Origin: DASUDX01 sp036275365
GTDB lineage: Bacteria; Pseudomonadota; Gammaproteobacteria; Nevskiales; Nevskiaceae
Direction: 5' to 3'
Length of the DNA: 31,884 nucleotides
Assembly: GCA_036275365.1 (NCBI GenBank)
Contig: DASUDX010000069.1
Span: 1 to 31,884, forward strand
Part shown: positions 1 to 9,770 of the stretch, piece by piece
Position numbering within the stretch: position 1 is the stretch's first letter
Layout: every line of letters begins with the position of its first letter
Notes under the pieces: model-generated
Seen by the model: the letters and a program-made list of their open reading frames with translations, nothing else
The model's database searches: none
Told to the model about the DNA's origin: nothing
Program-made: the position numbers and the translations under genes

Positions 1-1026
<1,026 letters not shown>

Positions 1027-1030
<4 letters not shown>

Positions 1031-2286
1031 GACCCGGACTCCAGTGGCGATCGGGCCGCCAGCGGCGGGAAGCGCAGACCCTCGGCGGCCGGCTCGGCGC
1101 GCGGCGCGCGCGCGGGGTCCGCCCGGCCCTCGCCGGCCTGGCGGTTCTCCCAGTCCACCCGCAGTACCAGGGCCAGCATCACCATCACGGTGATCAGCGA
1201 GGAGCCGCCGTAGCTCATCAGCGGCAGGGTCAGGCCCTTGGTCGGCAGCGCCCCCATGTTCACCGCCAGATTGATCAGGGTCTGCAGCCCCAGCCAGCTG
1301 GCGATGCCGTACACGAGGTACGCGGGGAAGCGGCGCCCGGCCACCTCGGCGCGCGCACCGATGGCGAAGGCGCGTGCCACCAGGAGAGCGAACAGGCCGA
1401 TCAGCACCGCGACGCCGATCAGCCCGAACTCCTCGGCGAGGATGGCGAAGATGAAATCGGTGTGCATCTCCGGCAGGTAGAGCAGCTTCTGGATGCTGTT
1501 GCCCAGCCCCACCCCGGTGACCTCGCCACGCCCCACCGCGATCAGCGACTGCGCCAGCTGCCAGCCACCGTTCTCGATGTCCTTGAACGGATCGCTGAAA
1601 TGGATCAGCCGGCGTACCCGGTAGGCCTCGGCCACCGCCACCAGGGCGAGCCCGGCGAGGGCCACCACGCCGAGCAGGATCAGGTGCAGCAGCCGTGCCC
1701 CGCCGAGGAAGAGCATGATCATCGCCACCGCCAGCAGAATCGCGGTGGCACCGAAATCGGGCTCCAGGATCAGCAGGCCGGCGGCGATCAGCAGGGGCAG
1801 GAAGGGCAGCAGCAGACCGCTCCAGCGGGTCTGCAGTCGGGCCTGGCGACGCACGATGTAGCCGGCCAGATAGAGGATCAGCATCAGCCGCGCCGGCTCC
1901 GAGGCCTGCAGGCGGAACAGGCCCAGATCCAGCCAGCGCCGCGCGCTCTTCACCTCCACCCCGATGAAGGGCACCAGCACGATCAGCAGCAGGCCCAGCG
2001 CGGCCAGCGCGAGCGCCAGGCCATGGCGCTCCCACAGGCGCATCGGCGTGCGGAACACCAGGAACCCGAGGCCAGTGCCGAGACCGACGAACACCAGCTG
2101 GCGCCAGAAGTAGTGGAAGGGGTCGCCGGTCATCTTCTCGGCCTGGGCGACGCTGGCCGAAGCCACCATCACCAGGCCCCAGGCCAGCAGGCTGGCCGCG
2201 GCCAGGCACAGCCAGGGATCGAGCGAGACCCGCTCGCCCGGCTGTTCGAGGCGCTGGCGCAGCCAGCCGAGTCCGAAGCCGGTCAT
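1027..2286 (-). CDS. ftsW: FtsW, septal peptidoglycan glycosyltransferase (SEDS family)
   Basis: FtsW polymerises lipid II into glycan strands at the septum, working with the transpeptidase FtsI. The 419-residue protein is strongly hydrophobic, with about ten predicted membrane helices from residue 24 to 376. SEDS signatures are visible: LPEMHTDFIFA near residues 271-281, with Asp277 matching the catalytic aspartate of the family, and PTKGLTLPLMSYGGSS near 348-363. The C-terminal 40 residues are hydrophilic and rich in Ala, Pro and Arg, so probably a disordered cytoplasmic tail. FtsW rather than RodA is favoured by the location between murD and murG. The start ATG overlaps the murD stop and the stop overlaps the murG start, both as ATGA. 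Confidence 0.96.
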
Positions 2287-3635
2287 AGCGCGCGCACCCG
2301 CTGCTCGAACAGCTCGCCGCGTTCGGCGTAGTTGCGGAACTGGTCAAGGCTGGCGCAGGCCGGCGAGAGCAGCACGCAGTCGCCGGGCTCGGCCAGCCGC
2401 ACGGCGCGGCGGATCGCCGCCGCCAGATCCTTCTCGCGGTACACCGGCAGGGCGCCGAGCAGGGCCTGCTCGATTGCCGGTGCGTCCTGGCCGAACAGCA
2501 CCGCGGCCCGGCCCTTGGCGGCCAGCGCCGGCGCCAGCGGCGAAAAATCCTGGCCCTTGCCCTGCCCCCCGCCGAGCCAGACCAGCGGCCCGTCGAAGCC
2601 CTGGATGGCGGCGAGCGTCGCCCCCACATTGGTGCCCTTGGAGTCGTTGATCCAGCGCACGCCGCGGTGCTCGCGCACCCGCACGCAGCGGTGCGGCAGG
2701 CCGGGGAAGGTCTGGAGGGCGGCGAGGCTGGCCGCCCGCGGCAGACCGACGGCATCGGCCAGGGCCAGGGCGGCCAGGGCATTGGCGAGATTGTGGCGAC
2801 CCTGCAGCGGCAGCGCCCGGGCCGCGATCAGCGCACGCGGCGCGGGCTCGCCGTGGCGCGACTCGGCCAGCCAGGTCTCGCCGTCCTGCTCGATCAGCCC
2901 ATAGGTCTGGTCGGCACCCGGCGCGCCCAGCCCGAAGGCCTGCGGCGGCGCGTTCCGCGCCTGCTCGACGCCGGTGCGGGTCCAGGCATCGTCGGCATTG
3001 ACCACCGCGGTGGCGCAGCCCTGGAAGATGCGCGCCTTGGCCGCGGCGTAGGCGGCGAGGCTGCCATGCCGGTCCAGATGGTCCTCGGACAGATTCAGGA
3101 ACACCGCGGCGGCGCAGCGCAGGCTGTGGGTGGTCTCGAGCTGGAAGCTGGAGAGCTCCAGCACATAGAGCTCGGCCTGCTCCTCCAGCAGATCCAGGGC
3201 CGGGGTGCCGAGGTTGCCGCCGACCTGCACGCGCCGGCCGGCAGCCCGCGCCATCTCGCCGAGCAGGGTGGTGACCGTGCTCTTGCCATTGCTGCCGGTG
3301 ATGCCGACCACCGGGGCGCGGGCGGCGCGGGCGAACAGCTCGATATCGCCCACCACCGGCACGCCGGCGGCCTGCAGCTCGCGGATCAGCGGCTCGCGCA
3401 GGTCCACCCCGGGCGAGACCACCGCCTCGCGGAACTGCGAGAGCGGACGCGGTGCATCGAAGCCACCGAGGCGGAACTCGACCGCCGGATGGGCAGCGCG
3501 CAGCGCCTCGATCTGCGGCGGAGCGGCGCGTGAGTCGGTGACCACCAGGGCGCTGTCGCCGGCCGCGAGATGGCGCAGGACCGAGGCCCCGGAGGCCCCC
3601 AGCCCGACGATCAGCGTGCGCGGCGGACGGTTCAC
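2283..3635 (-). CDS. murD: MurD, UDP-MurNAc-L-Ala:D-Glu ligase
   Basis: MurD adds D-glutamate to UDP-MurNAc-L-alanine in the cytoplasm using ATP. The 450-residue length is normal. The N-terminal Rossmann-like domain starts with VGLGASG. The ATP-binding loop GITGSNGKST is at residues 111-120. AAAK (197-200) holds the lysine expected to be carbamylated, and NDSKGTN (330-336) is the MurD-specific motif in the C-terminal half. The start codon is GTG at 3635; no ATG in the right place precedes the conserved LIVGLGASG strand. It lies 7 nt downstream of mraY and overlaps ftsW by ATGA. Together with mraY it is one of only two genes in the cluster joined by a short gap rather than an overlap. Confidence 0.97.
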   Translation of the reverse strand: MNRPPRTLIVGLGASGASVLRHLAAGDSALVVTDSRAAPPQIEALRAAHPAVEFRLGGFDAPRPLSQFREAVVSPGVDLREPLIRELQAAGVPVVGDIELFARAARAPVVGITGSNGKSTVTTLLGEMARAAGRRVQVGGNLGTPALDLLEEQAELYVLELSSFQLETTHSLRCAAAVFLNLSEDHLDRHGSLAAYAAAKARIFQGCATAVVNADDAWTRTGVEQARNAPPQAFGLGAPGADQTYGLIEQDGETWLAESRHGEPAPRALIAARALPLQGRHNLANALAALALADAVGLPRAASLAALQTFPGLPHRCVRVREHRGVRWINDSKGTNVGATLAAIQGFDGPLVWLGGGQGKGQDFSPLAPALAAKGRAAVLFGQDAPAIEQALLGALPVYREKDLAAAIRRAVRLAEPGDCVLLSPACASLDQFRNYAERGELFEQRVRAL

Positions 3636-3642
3636 GGCGGCC

Positions 3643-4728
3643 TCAGCGGATCTTCAGGGTGGACAGACCGATCAGCACCAGGATCAGGGTGACGATCCAG
3701 AAGCGCACGATGATCTTCGGCTCGGGCCAGCCCTTGAGCTCGTAGTGATGGTGCAGCGGCGCCATCCGGAAGATGCGCTTGCCGCCGCTCCACTTGTAGT
3801 AGCCCACCTGCAGCATCACCGAGACGGTCTCGGCAACGAACACCCCGCCCATCACCACCAGCACCAGCTCCTGGCGCACCAGCACCGCCACCACGCCCAG
3901 CGCCGCGCCGAGGGCGAGCGCCCCGACATCGCCCATGAACACCTGGGCCGGATAGGCGTTGAACCAGAGAAAGCCCAGGCCCGCGCCGGCCAGCGCGGTG
4001 CAGAAGATGGCGAGCTCGCCGACGCCGTTGATGAAGGGGATGCCCAGATAGCTGGCGATCTTGACGTGCCCGGTGCAGTAGGCGAACACCGCCAGGGCCG
4101 AGGCGACCAGCACGCAGGGCAGGATGGCGAGGCCATCGAGCCCGTCGGTGAGATTCACCGCGTTGCTGGTACCGACGATCACCAGATAGGCCCACAGCAC
4201 GAAGAAGGCGCCGAGCGGAATCGCCACATCCTTGAACAGCGGCAGGATCAGCGCGGTCTCCACCGGGGTGCGCGCGGTGAGGTAGATCGCGAGGCTCACC
4301 CCGAAGCCGGCCAGCGAGAGCCAGAAGTACTTCTGCCGGGCGGTCAGACCGAGATTGCGGCGGTGCTTGATCTTGATGTAGTCGTCGGCGAAGCCGACCA
4401 GGCCGAAGGCCAGGGTCACGCCCAGTGCGAACCAGACGAAGCGGTTGGACAGATCCGACCACAGCAGGGTGGCGATGGTGATCGCCGAGAGGATCAGCAC
4501 CCCGCCCATGGTCGGCGTGCCGGTCTTCACCTGGTGGCTCTTCGGGCCCAGCTCGCGCACCACCTGGCCGAACTTGAAGTCGTGCAGCTTGCGGATCATC
4601 CACGGCCCGAGCACGAAGCTGATCACCAGCGCGGTGAGCACGCCGAGGATGGCGCGGAAGGTCAGATAGCCGAACAGGTTGAAGGCGCTTTCGTACTGTT
4701 CCAGCCAGCGGGCGAGGTGGTAGAGCAT
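3643..4728 (-). CDS. mraY: MraY, phospho-MurNAc-pentapeptide translocase
   Basis: MraY moves phospho-MurNAc-pentapeptide from UDP to undecaprenyl phosphate, making lipid I in the cytoplasmic membrane. The protein is 361 residues, the usual length, with about ten membrane helices. Family motifs are intact: GTPTMGG at 70-76, FADDYIK with the paired aspartates at 115-116, NLTDGLDGL, MGDVGAL and the histidine cluster APLHHHYE. The ATG shares its A with the murF stop (TGATG), which suggests coupled translation. The gene has an unusually long overlapping open frame in another register, but motif content and operon context leave no doubt about this one. Confidence 0.98.
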   Translation of the reverse strand: MLYHLARWLEQYESAFNLFGYLTFRAILGVLTALVISFVLGPWMIRKLHDFKFGQVVRELGPKSHQVKTGTPTMGGVLILSAITIATLLWSDLSNRFVWFALGVTLAFGLVGFADDYIKIKHRRNLGLTARQKYFWLSLAGFGVSLAIYLTARTPVETALILPLFKDVAIPLGAFFVLWAYLVIVGTSNAVNLTDGLDGLAILPCVLVASALAVFAYCTGHVKIASYLGIPFINGVGELAIFCTALAGAGLGFLWFNAYPAQVFMGDVGALALGAALGVVAVLVRQELVLVVMGGVFVAETVSVMLQVGYYKWSGGKRIFRMAPLHHHYELKGWPEPKIIVRFWIVTLILVLIGLSTLKIR

Positions 4729-6083
4729 CAGTGGGGGTCCCCCGGTTGGATCTGGCCATCGAGTGCGGCCACCACGCGTTCCATGCGGGCGGAACGCGAA
4801 CCCTTGATCAGCAGGCTGCGCGGGCCGGGTTCGGCGGCGAGCGCGGCGAGCAGGCTCTCGAGCTGCTCATGGGCCTGGCCGCGCGGGCCGAAGCCCTCGA
4901 CATAGTCCGCGGCGTGGCGTCCCAGCGCGTGCAGGGCCTCGATGCCCAGCGCCCGCGCGGCGCTTCCCGCCGCCACATGCAGCTCGCGCGCCTGGGCCCC
5001 GAGCTCGGCCATCGCGCCCAGCACGGCGATGCGCCGCCCGGGCTGGCGCGCCAGCAGCTCCAGCCCGGCACGCAGCGAGGTCGGGTTGGCGTTGTAGCTG
5101 TCATCGATCAGGCGATCGCCGGCGGCGGTCTGGCGGATTGCCGAGCGCCCCTGGGCCGGTTCCAGCCGGGCGAAGCCCTCGGCCAGGGTTGCGGGATCGA
5201 GCCCCAGGGCCAGGCCGCAGGCCGCCGCGCCCAGCGCATTCAGCACATTGTGACGGCCCGGCAGGGGCAGCCAGACCTCGGCGGTCCCGGCCGGGGTCAC
5301 CAGCTCGAAGCGCTGGCTCTCACCCTCCTCGCGCAGCTGCCGGGCGCTGACATCGGCCGCCGCACCGAGGCCGAACTGCAGGACCGCCGCCGCGCCGGCG
5401 AAGCGGCGCCACAGCGGCGCATAGACATCGTCGGCATTGATCACCGCCACGCCGCGGCCGTCCAGGGCCTGGAACAGCTCGCCCTTGGCGCGGGCCACGC
5501 CCTCGCGCGAGCCGAAGCCTTCCAGGTGGGCATCGCCGGCCTGGGTGACCAGGGCGATGTCCGGCCGCGCCAGCGCCGCCAGCAGGGCGATCTCGCCCGG
5601 GTGGTTGGCCCCCATCTCGATCACCGCGGTGGCCTGGCTCTCGCGCAGGCCGAGCAGGGTCAGCGGCACGCCGATGTGGGTGTTGAGATTGCCGCGGGTG
5701 GCCAGCACCGGCCCGCGTGCGGCGAGCAGGGCGGCGAGCATCTGCTTGGTGGTGGTCTTGCCGTTGCTGCCGGTGACCCCGATCACCGGCAGGCGGTGGC
5801 GCGCGCGCCAGCCGGCGGCCAGCCGCTGCAGGCCGGCCAGGCTGTCCGCCACCACGATCTGCGGCAGGGGCAGCGGCAGCTGCCGTTCGACCAGAGCGGC
5901 GACCGCCCCGGCGGCCGCGGCAGCGGCGACGAAGTCATGGGCATCGTGGCGCTCGCCCCGCAGGGCGACGAACAGATCGCCCGCGAGCAGGCCGCGGGTA
6001 TCGCTCACCACCCGCTCGACCCGGGCGTCGGCCCCGTGCAGGGCGCCACCGGCCAGCTCGGCCGCCTCGCGCAGCGTCATCAT
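4728..6083 (-). CDS. murF: MurF, UDP-MurNAc-tripeptide:D-Ala-D-Ala ligase
   Basis: MurF adds the D-Ala-D-Ala dipeptide to complete the UDP-MurNAc-pentapeptide. It is 451 residues. The N-terminal substrate domain contains SDTRGLLAGDLFVAL, the standard Mur-ligase entry segment. The ATP loop GVTGSNGKTTT spans about 102-112, RGNLNTHIGVPLTLL follows, EMGANHPGEI is the MurF-type central motif, and DSYNANPTS marks the C-terminal domain. Two ATG codons stand at the start (MMTL); the first overlaps the murE stop as ATGA and was chosen. The last residues overlap mraY by one base. There is no sign of damage. Confidence 0.97.
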   Translation of the reverse strand: MMTLREAAELAGGALHGADARVERVVSDTRGLLAGDLFVALRGERHDAHDFVAAAAAAGAVAALVERQLPLPLPQIVVADSLAGLQRLAAGWRARHRLPVIGVTGSNGKTTTKQMLAALLAARGPVLATRGNLNTHIGVPLTLLGLRESQATAVIEMGANHPGEIALLAALARPDIALVTQAGDAHLEGFGSREGVARAKGELFQALDGRGVAVINADDVYAPLWRRFAGAAAVLQFGLGAAADVSARQLREEGESQRFELVTPAGTAEVWLPLPGRHNVLNALGAAACGLALGLDPATLAEGFARLEPAQGRSAIRQTAAGDRLIDDSYNANPTSLRAGLELLARQPGRRIAVLGAMAELGAQARELHVAAGSAARALGIEALHALGRHAADYVEGFGPRGQAHEQLESLLAALAAEPGPRSLLIKGSRSARMERVVAALDGQIQPGDPH

Positions 6084-7675
6084 GGCCGCGGCTCCAGCCC
6101 GAGCAGCTCGGCCACCACGCGGCGATCGGAGAAGGCCCGCACCTCGCGGCCCTGGGTCTGGGTGGTCTCGTGGCCCTTGCCGGCCACCACCACGATGTCA
6201 TCAGGCCCGGCGAGAGCCACCGCGCGGCGGATCGCCGCGGCGCGGTCGTGGATGACCTCGACGCTCGCCGCCCTGGGCGCCGCGGCGGGGCTGGCCGCGC
6301 GATCGCCGCCGGGGTGGCGTCCTGCCCCCGGGTCATCGATTCCCGACAGAATCTCCGCCACGATGGCGGCGGGGTCCTCGGAGCGCGGGTTGTCATCGGT
6401 GACGATCAGCGCGTCCGCACCCTGGGCGGCGGCGCGACCCATCAGCGGCCGCTTGCCGCGATCGCGGTCACCGCCGCAGCCGAACACCGCGACCAGACGG
6501 CCGCGGCAGTGGGCGCGCACGGCGGAGAGAATCTGCTCCAGCGCCTGCGGGGTGTGGGCGTAGTCCACCACCACCAGCGGCTGCGCCGGCGACCCGCGGA
6601 AGCCTTCGATGCGCCCGGGCACGGTCTGCGCCTGGGCCAGTGCCGCCACCGCCTCGGCCAGCGGCACGCCGGTGGCGAGCAGGGCACTCAGACAGGCCAG
6701 CAGGTTGTAGGCGTTGAAGCGGCCGAGCAGGCGGGTCTGCAGGCTGGCGGCGCCCCAGCTGGTGTCGAGCTGCAGGGCCAGGCCCTCGCCGTGCAGGCGC
6801 AGCTCGCGGCCGATCACGAAGCGCTGGCCCGGCGCCGGCCGCTCGCCGTCCAGACCGTAGACGGTCAGCGCCGGATGGCTCTGCTGGGCGCGCAGCTGCC
6901 CGGCCCAGGCCGCGCCGTGGGCGTCGTCGCGGTTGAGCACCGCCTCGCCGCGCCGGTAGACCGTGAACAGGCGCTGCTTGGCCGCGGCATAGGCCTCGAG
7001 GCTGCCGTGATAGTCGAGATGATCGCGGCCGACATTGCTCAGCAGCGCCGCGTCGAAGGCCAGGCCCGCGACCCGCGCCTGGTCCAGCGCATGGGAAGAG
7101 ACTTCCATCGCGCAGGCCTTCAGACCGGCCTCGCGGTAGTCGGCCAGCCAGCCCTGCAGGGTGATCGGGTCCGGCGTGGTGTGCGGATTGGCGGCGAGCG
7201 CCCCGAGGCGGCCCGCCCCCAGGGTGCCGATGTAGGCGCAGGGCTCGCCGAGCCGGTCCAGCGTCTGCGCCAGCAGATGGGCGGTGGAGGTCTTGCCATC
7301 GGTGCCGGTGACGCCGTACAGGCGCAGCGCCTCGCCCGGACGGTCATGGAAGCGCGCGGCGATCTCTCCCACCCGCGCAGCCAGCGCCGGCACGGCGAAC
7401 TGCGGCACCGGCAGGGTGTCCGGCTCGGCGATGCCCGGGGCCGGCTCCCAGGCCACCGCCGCCGCGCCCTGGGCCAGCGCCTGCTCGACATGGGCCAGCC
7501 CATGCCCGCCGACCCCGCGCACGGCGAGGAACAGATCGCCCGCCTCGACCCGCCGTGAATCCATCTGCAGGCCGGTGACGGCCAGACGCGGCGCCGCGGC
7601 TCCAAAACCGGCGAACAGATTGGCGAGCAGGCGCGGGTTGCGCGCGCGCGGCAGACCGGCGGGACGAGGGCTCAT
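6080..7675 (-). CDS. murE: MurE, UDP-MurNAc-dipeptide:meso-diaminopimelate ligase
   Basis: MurE adds the third stem-peptide residue. GVTGTDGKTST (121-131) is the ATP loop, EVSSHALDQARV (191-202) and GRDHLDYHG are central-domain motifs, and DYAHTP starts the C-terminal domain. DNPR at 428-431 is the signature of meso-diaminopimelate-specific enzymes, so the wall is of the Gram-negative DAP type. At 531 residues it is longer than the usual 485-500. Part of the extra length is a Gly/Ala/Pro/Arg-rich stretch at about 447-470, between the DNPR helix and the final Rossmann strand, which looks like a surface-loop expansion. The ATG overlaps the ftsI stop and the stop overlaps the murF start, both as ATGA. 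Confidence 0.97.
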   Translation of the reverse strand: MSPRPAGLPRARNPRLLANLFAGFGAAAPRLAVTGLQMDSRRVEAGDLFLAVRGVGGHGLAHVEQALAQGAAAVAWEPAPGIAEPDTLPVPQFAVPALAARVGEIAARFHDRPGEALRLYGVTGTDGKTSTAHLLAQTLDRLGEPCAYIGTLGAGRLGALAANPHTTPDPITLQGWLADYREAGLKACAMEVSSHALDQARVAGLAFDAALLSNVGRDHLDYHGSLEAYAAAKQRLFTVYRRGEAVLNRDDAHGAAWAGQLRAQQSHPALTVYGLDGERPAPGQRFVIGRELRLHGEGLALQLDTSWGAASLQTRLLGRFNAYNLLACLSALLATGVPLAEAVAALAQAQTVPGRIEGFRGSPAQPLVVVDYAHTPQALEQILSAVRAHCRGRLVAVFGCGGDRDRGKRPLMGRAAAQGADALIVTDDNPRSEDPAAIVAEILSGIDDPGAGRHPGGDRAASPAAAPRAASVEVIHDRAAAIRRAVALAGPDDIVVVAGKGHETTQTQGREVRAFSDRRVVAELLGLEPRP

Positions 7676-9459
7676 GTCGGCGGCTCGCTGGCGAGAAAGG
7701 CTGCCGCCTCGGCGGGCAGCGGCACCGCCACGGTCTCCAGCGGCGGCTCGGCAGCCGGGGGAGGCGGCAGGCTGGGATCCGGGGCGATGTGCAGCAGGCG
7801 CAGGGCGCCCTGCACCACGGTGGAGAACACCGGCGCCGCCACCACCCCGCCGTAGTAGCCGCCGCTGCCCGGCTCATCGATCATCACCAGGCCCACCAGC
7901 CGCGGGTTCTCGGCCGGGGCCATGCCGATGAACACGCTCTGGTGGCGGTTGCTGGCATAGCCGCCGGTCTCGGCGACCTTGCGCACGGTGCCGGTCTTGC
8001 CGGCGACCCGATAGCCGGGAATGGCCGCGCGGGTGCCGGTGCCGCCGCGGGTGATCACCCCTTCCATCAGGGCGCGGACATCGCGCGCGGTGCGCGCGCT
8101 GATGGCGCGCTGCGGCGGCGGGCGGGCCTCGTCCAGGGTCAGCGAGAGCTGCGGCATCAGGCCGTCATTGGCCAGGGCGGCGTAGGCGCGCACCAGATGC
8201 AGGGCATTCACCGACAGGCCATAGCCATAGGAGGCGGTGGCGGTCTCGATCTGGCCCCAGCCCTGCGGCGGACGCAGCAGCGGCGAGACCTCGCCGGGGA
8301 AGCCGGAGCCGATCCGCTCGCCCAGACCGAACTTCTGGAAGCCGCTCCAGATGCTCTCGGCGCCGATGTCGAGACCGATCTTGGCGGCGCCGACATTGCT
8401 GGACTTGGACAGGATCAGCGAGAGGTCCATCAGCCCGTGCGGGTGCACATCGCGCACGGTCAGGCGGCCGACCTGCCACCAGCCGGGGCCGGTGTCGATG
8501 ACCGTGTCCGGTGCGATGCGGCCCAGCTCGAGCGCCTGCGCCAGCACCAGCGGCTTGACCGTCGAGCCGGGCTCGAAGCTATCGATGATCGCGCGGTTGC
8601 GGGCGCCGCGGCTGCCGCGGTCGTCCGGGTTGTTGGGGTTGTAGCCGGGCTGGCTGGCCATCGCCAGCACCTCGCCGCTCTTGGCATCGGCAATCACCAC
8701 CAGCCCGCCCTTGGCCTGGTGCCGCTGCACGGCGTTCTTCAGCTCGCGGTAGGCGAGGTATTGCAGGCGCAGGTCCAGGGTCAGCGCCAGATCCCGCCCG
8801 GCTTCGGCCGGCAGGGTCTCGGCGCTGTTCTCCACGGTGCGGCCCTTGGCATCGCGGATCACCTGGCGGCGCCCGGGCTTGCCGCTGAGCGCGGGGTCGC
8901 GCGCCGCCTCCATGCCCTCCACCCCGCGGCCGTCGAGATCGGTGAAGCCCACCACCTGGCCCGCCACCTCGCCGGCCGGGTAGTAGCGGCGGTACTCGCG
9001 CTCGCGGTGCACGCCCGGGGCCTTGATCGCGATCAGCCGCTTGGCCTCCTCCGGGCTGAGCTGGCGCTGCAGGTAGACGAAGTCGCGGCCCTTGCGCTCC
9101 TCGAGGAAGCGGGTGAGCTGGCGCGGCTTGATCTCCATCATCTGGGCCAGCGCCTCGACATGCGGCGGCGACGCCAGCAGATCGGCCGGCACGCACCAGA
9201 TCGAATCCACCGGCGCCGACAGCGCCAGCGCCTCGCCGCGGCGGTCGCGGATCGCCCCGCGGTGGGCGCTGAGGGTGAGGGTGCGCACATGCCGCTTGGC
9301 GCCCTCGCGGGCCAGGAAGTCCTTCTCCAGCACCTGCAGCTGGAAGGCGCGTCCAGCCACCACCACGGCGCCCAGGGCGAGCACCGCGAGCACCGTCTGG
9401 CGCCGCCATGGCCGCACCGCCTGCGCGGGGGCCTCGCTGGTGGAGCGGGCGCGGCTCAC
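7672..9459 (-). CDS. ftsI: FtsI (PBP3), septal peptidoglycan transpeptidase
   Basis: FtsI crosslinks septal peptidoglycan and is the main division-specific class B penicillin-binding protein. Starting from GTG at 9459, which overlaps the ftsL stop as GTGA, the protein is 595 residues. A short basic cytoplasmic segment is followed by one membrane anchor (about 22-38) and a dimerisation/pedestal region with RGAIRDRRGE (67-76). The transpeptidase motifs follow: STVK with nucleophile Ser299, SSN at 353-355 and KTG at 488-490. The last 35 residues are Pro/Ala rich. The frame is open further upstream to 9594, but that extension is Arg/Ala-rich, lies inside ftsL and lacks family similarity, so the GTG was preferred. 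Confidence 0.96.
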   Translation of the reverse strand: MSRARSTSEAPAQAVRPWRRQTVLAVLALGAVVVAGRAFQLQVLEKDFLAREGAKRHVRTLTLSAHRGAIRDRRGEALALSAPVDSIWCVPADLLASPPHVEALAQMMEIKPRQLTRFLEERKGRDFVYLQRQLSPEEAKRLIAIKAPGVHREREYRRYYPAGEVAGQVVGFTDLDGRGVEGMEAARDPALSGKPGRRQVIRDAKGRTVENSAETLPAEAGRDLALTLDLRLQYLAYRELKNAVQRHQAKGGLVVIADAKSGEVLAMASQPGYNPNNPDDRGSRGARNRAIIDSFEPGSTVKPLVLAQALELGRIAPDTVIDTGPGWWQVGRLTVRDVHPHGLMDLSLILSKSSNVGAAKIGLDIGAESIWSGFQKFGLGERIGSGFPGEVSPLLRPPQGWGQIETATASYGYGLSVNALHLVRAYAALANDGLMPQLSLTLDEARPPPQRAISARTARDVRALMEGVITRGGTGTRAAIPGYRVAGKTGTVRKVAETGGYASNRHQSVFIGMAPAENPRLVGLVMIDEPGSGGYYGGVVAAPVFSTVVQGALRLLHIAPDPSLPPPPAAEPPLETVAVPLPAEAAAFLASEPPT

Positions 9460-9770
9460 CGCGGGCCTCCGGCGGCCGGCTCGCGGACGATCTCGTACTC
9501 GCGCGGCTCGGCCATGTTGAGCTGCTCGCGCGCCAGCCGCTCGACCCGCCCGTGATGGGCCAGCGCGGCCTCCTCGAGCTGCAGCTGCGCCCACTCCTGC
9601 TCGAGCTTCTCGCGCTCCAGCCGCACCTGGTCGAGCTCGGTGGTGAGGCCGCGGTTCTGGTGCTTGACGCTGACCACCAGCAGGGCCGAGACCAGCACCG
9701 CCATACCCAGCCCCAGCGGCAGCAGCAGACTACCGCGCATCGCCTTCAGCGGACGGCGGACGCGGCTCAT
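9456..9770 (-). CDS. ftsL: FtsL, divisome scaffold protein
   Basis: A bitopic inner-membrane protein of 104 residues that in gammaproteobacteria forms a complex with FtsB and FtsQ and activates FtsWI. A basic N-terminal tail (residues 1-12) is followed by one membrane helix at about 14-35. A periplasmic Leu/Glu/Gln-rich coiled coil (about 41-72) comes next, then a short tail containing REQLNMAEPREYEIV, the typical FtsL end. ATG at 9770 overlaps the rsmH stop as ATGA and the stop overlaps the ftsI GTG. FtsL proteins are poorly conserved, so the call rests on topology, size and the invariant position between rsmH and ftsI. Confidence 0.93.
   Translation of the reverse strand: MSRVRRPLKAMRGSLLLPLGLGMAVLVSALLVVSVKHQNRGLTTELDQVRLEREKLEQEWAQLQLEEAALAHHGRVERLAREQLNMAEPREYEIVREPAAGGPR

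Noticed and set aside
3632..4759. 375-codon minus-strand frame overlapping mraY in another register
   Set aside because: Arg/Pro-rich hydrophilic product, whereas the mraY frame encodes an intact multi-span membrane protein with all active-site residues.
7789..9555. 588-codon open frame on the plus strand opposite ftsI
   Set aside because: Composition typical of an antisense shadow and no motif; ftsI carries all transpeptidase motifs.
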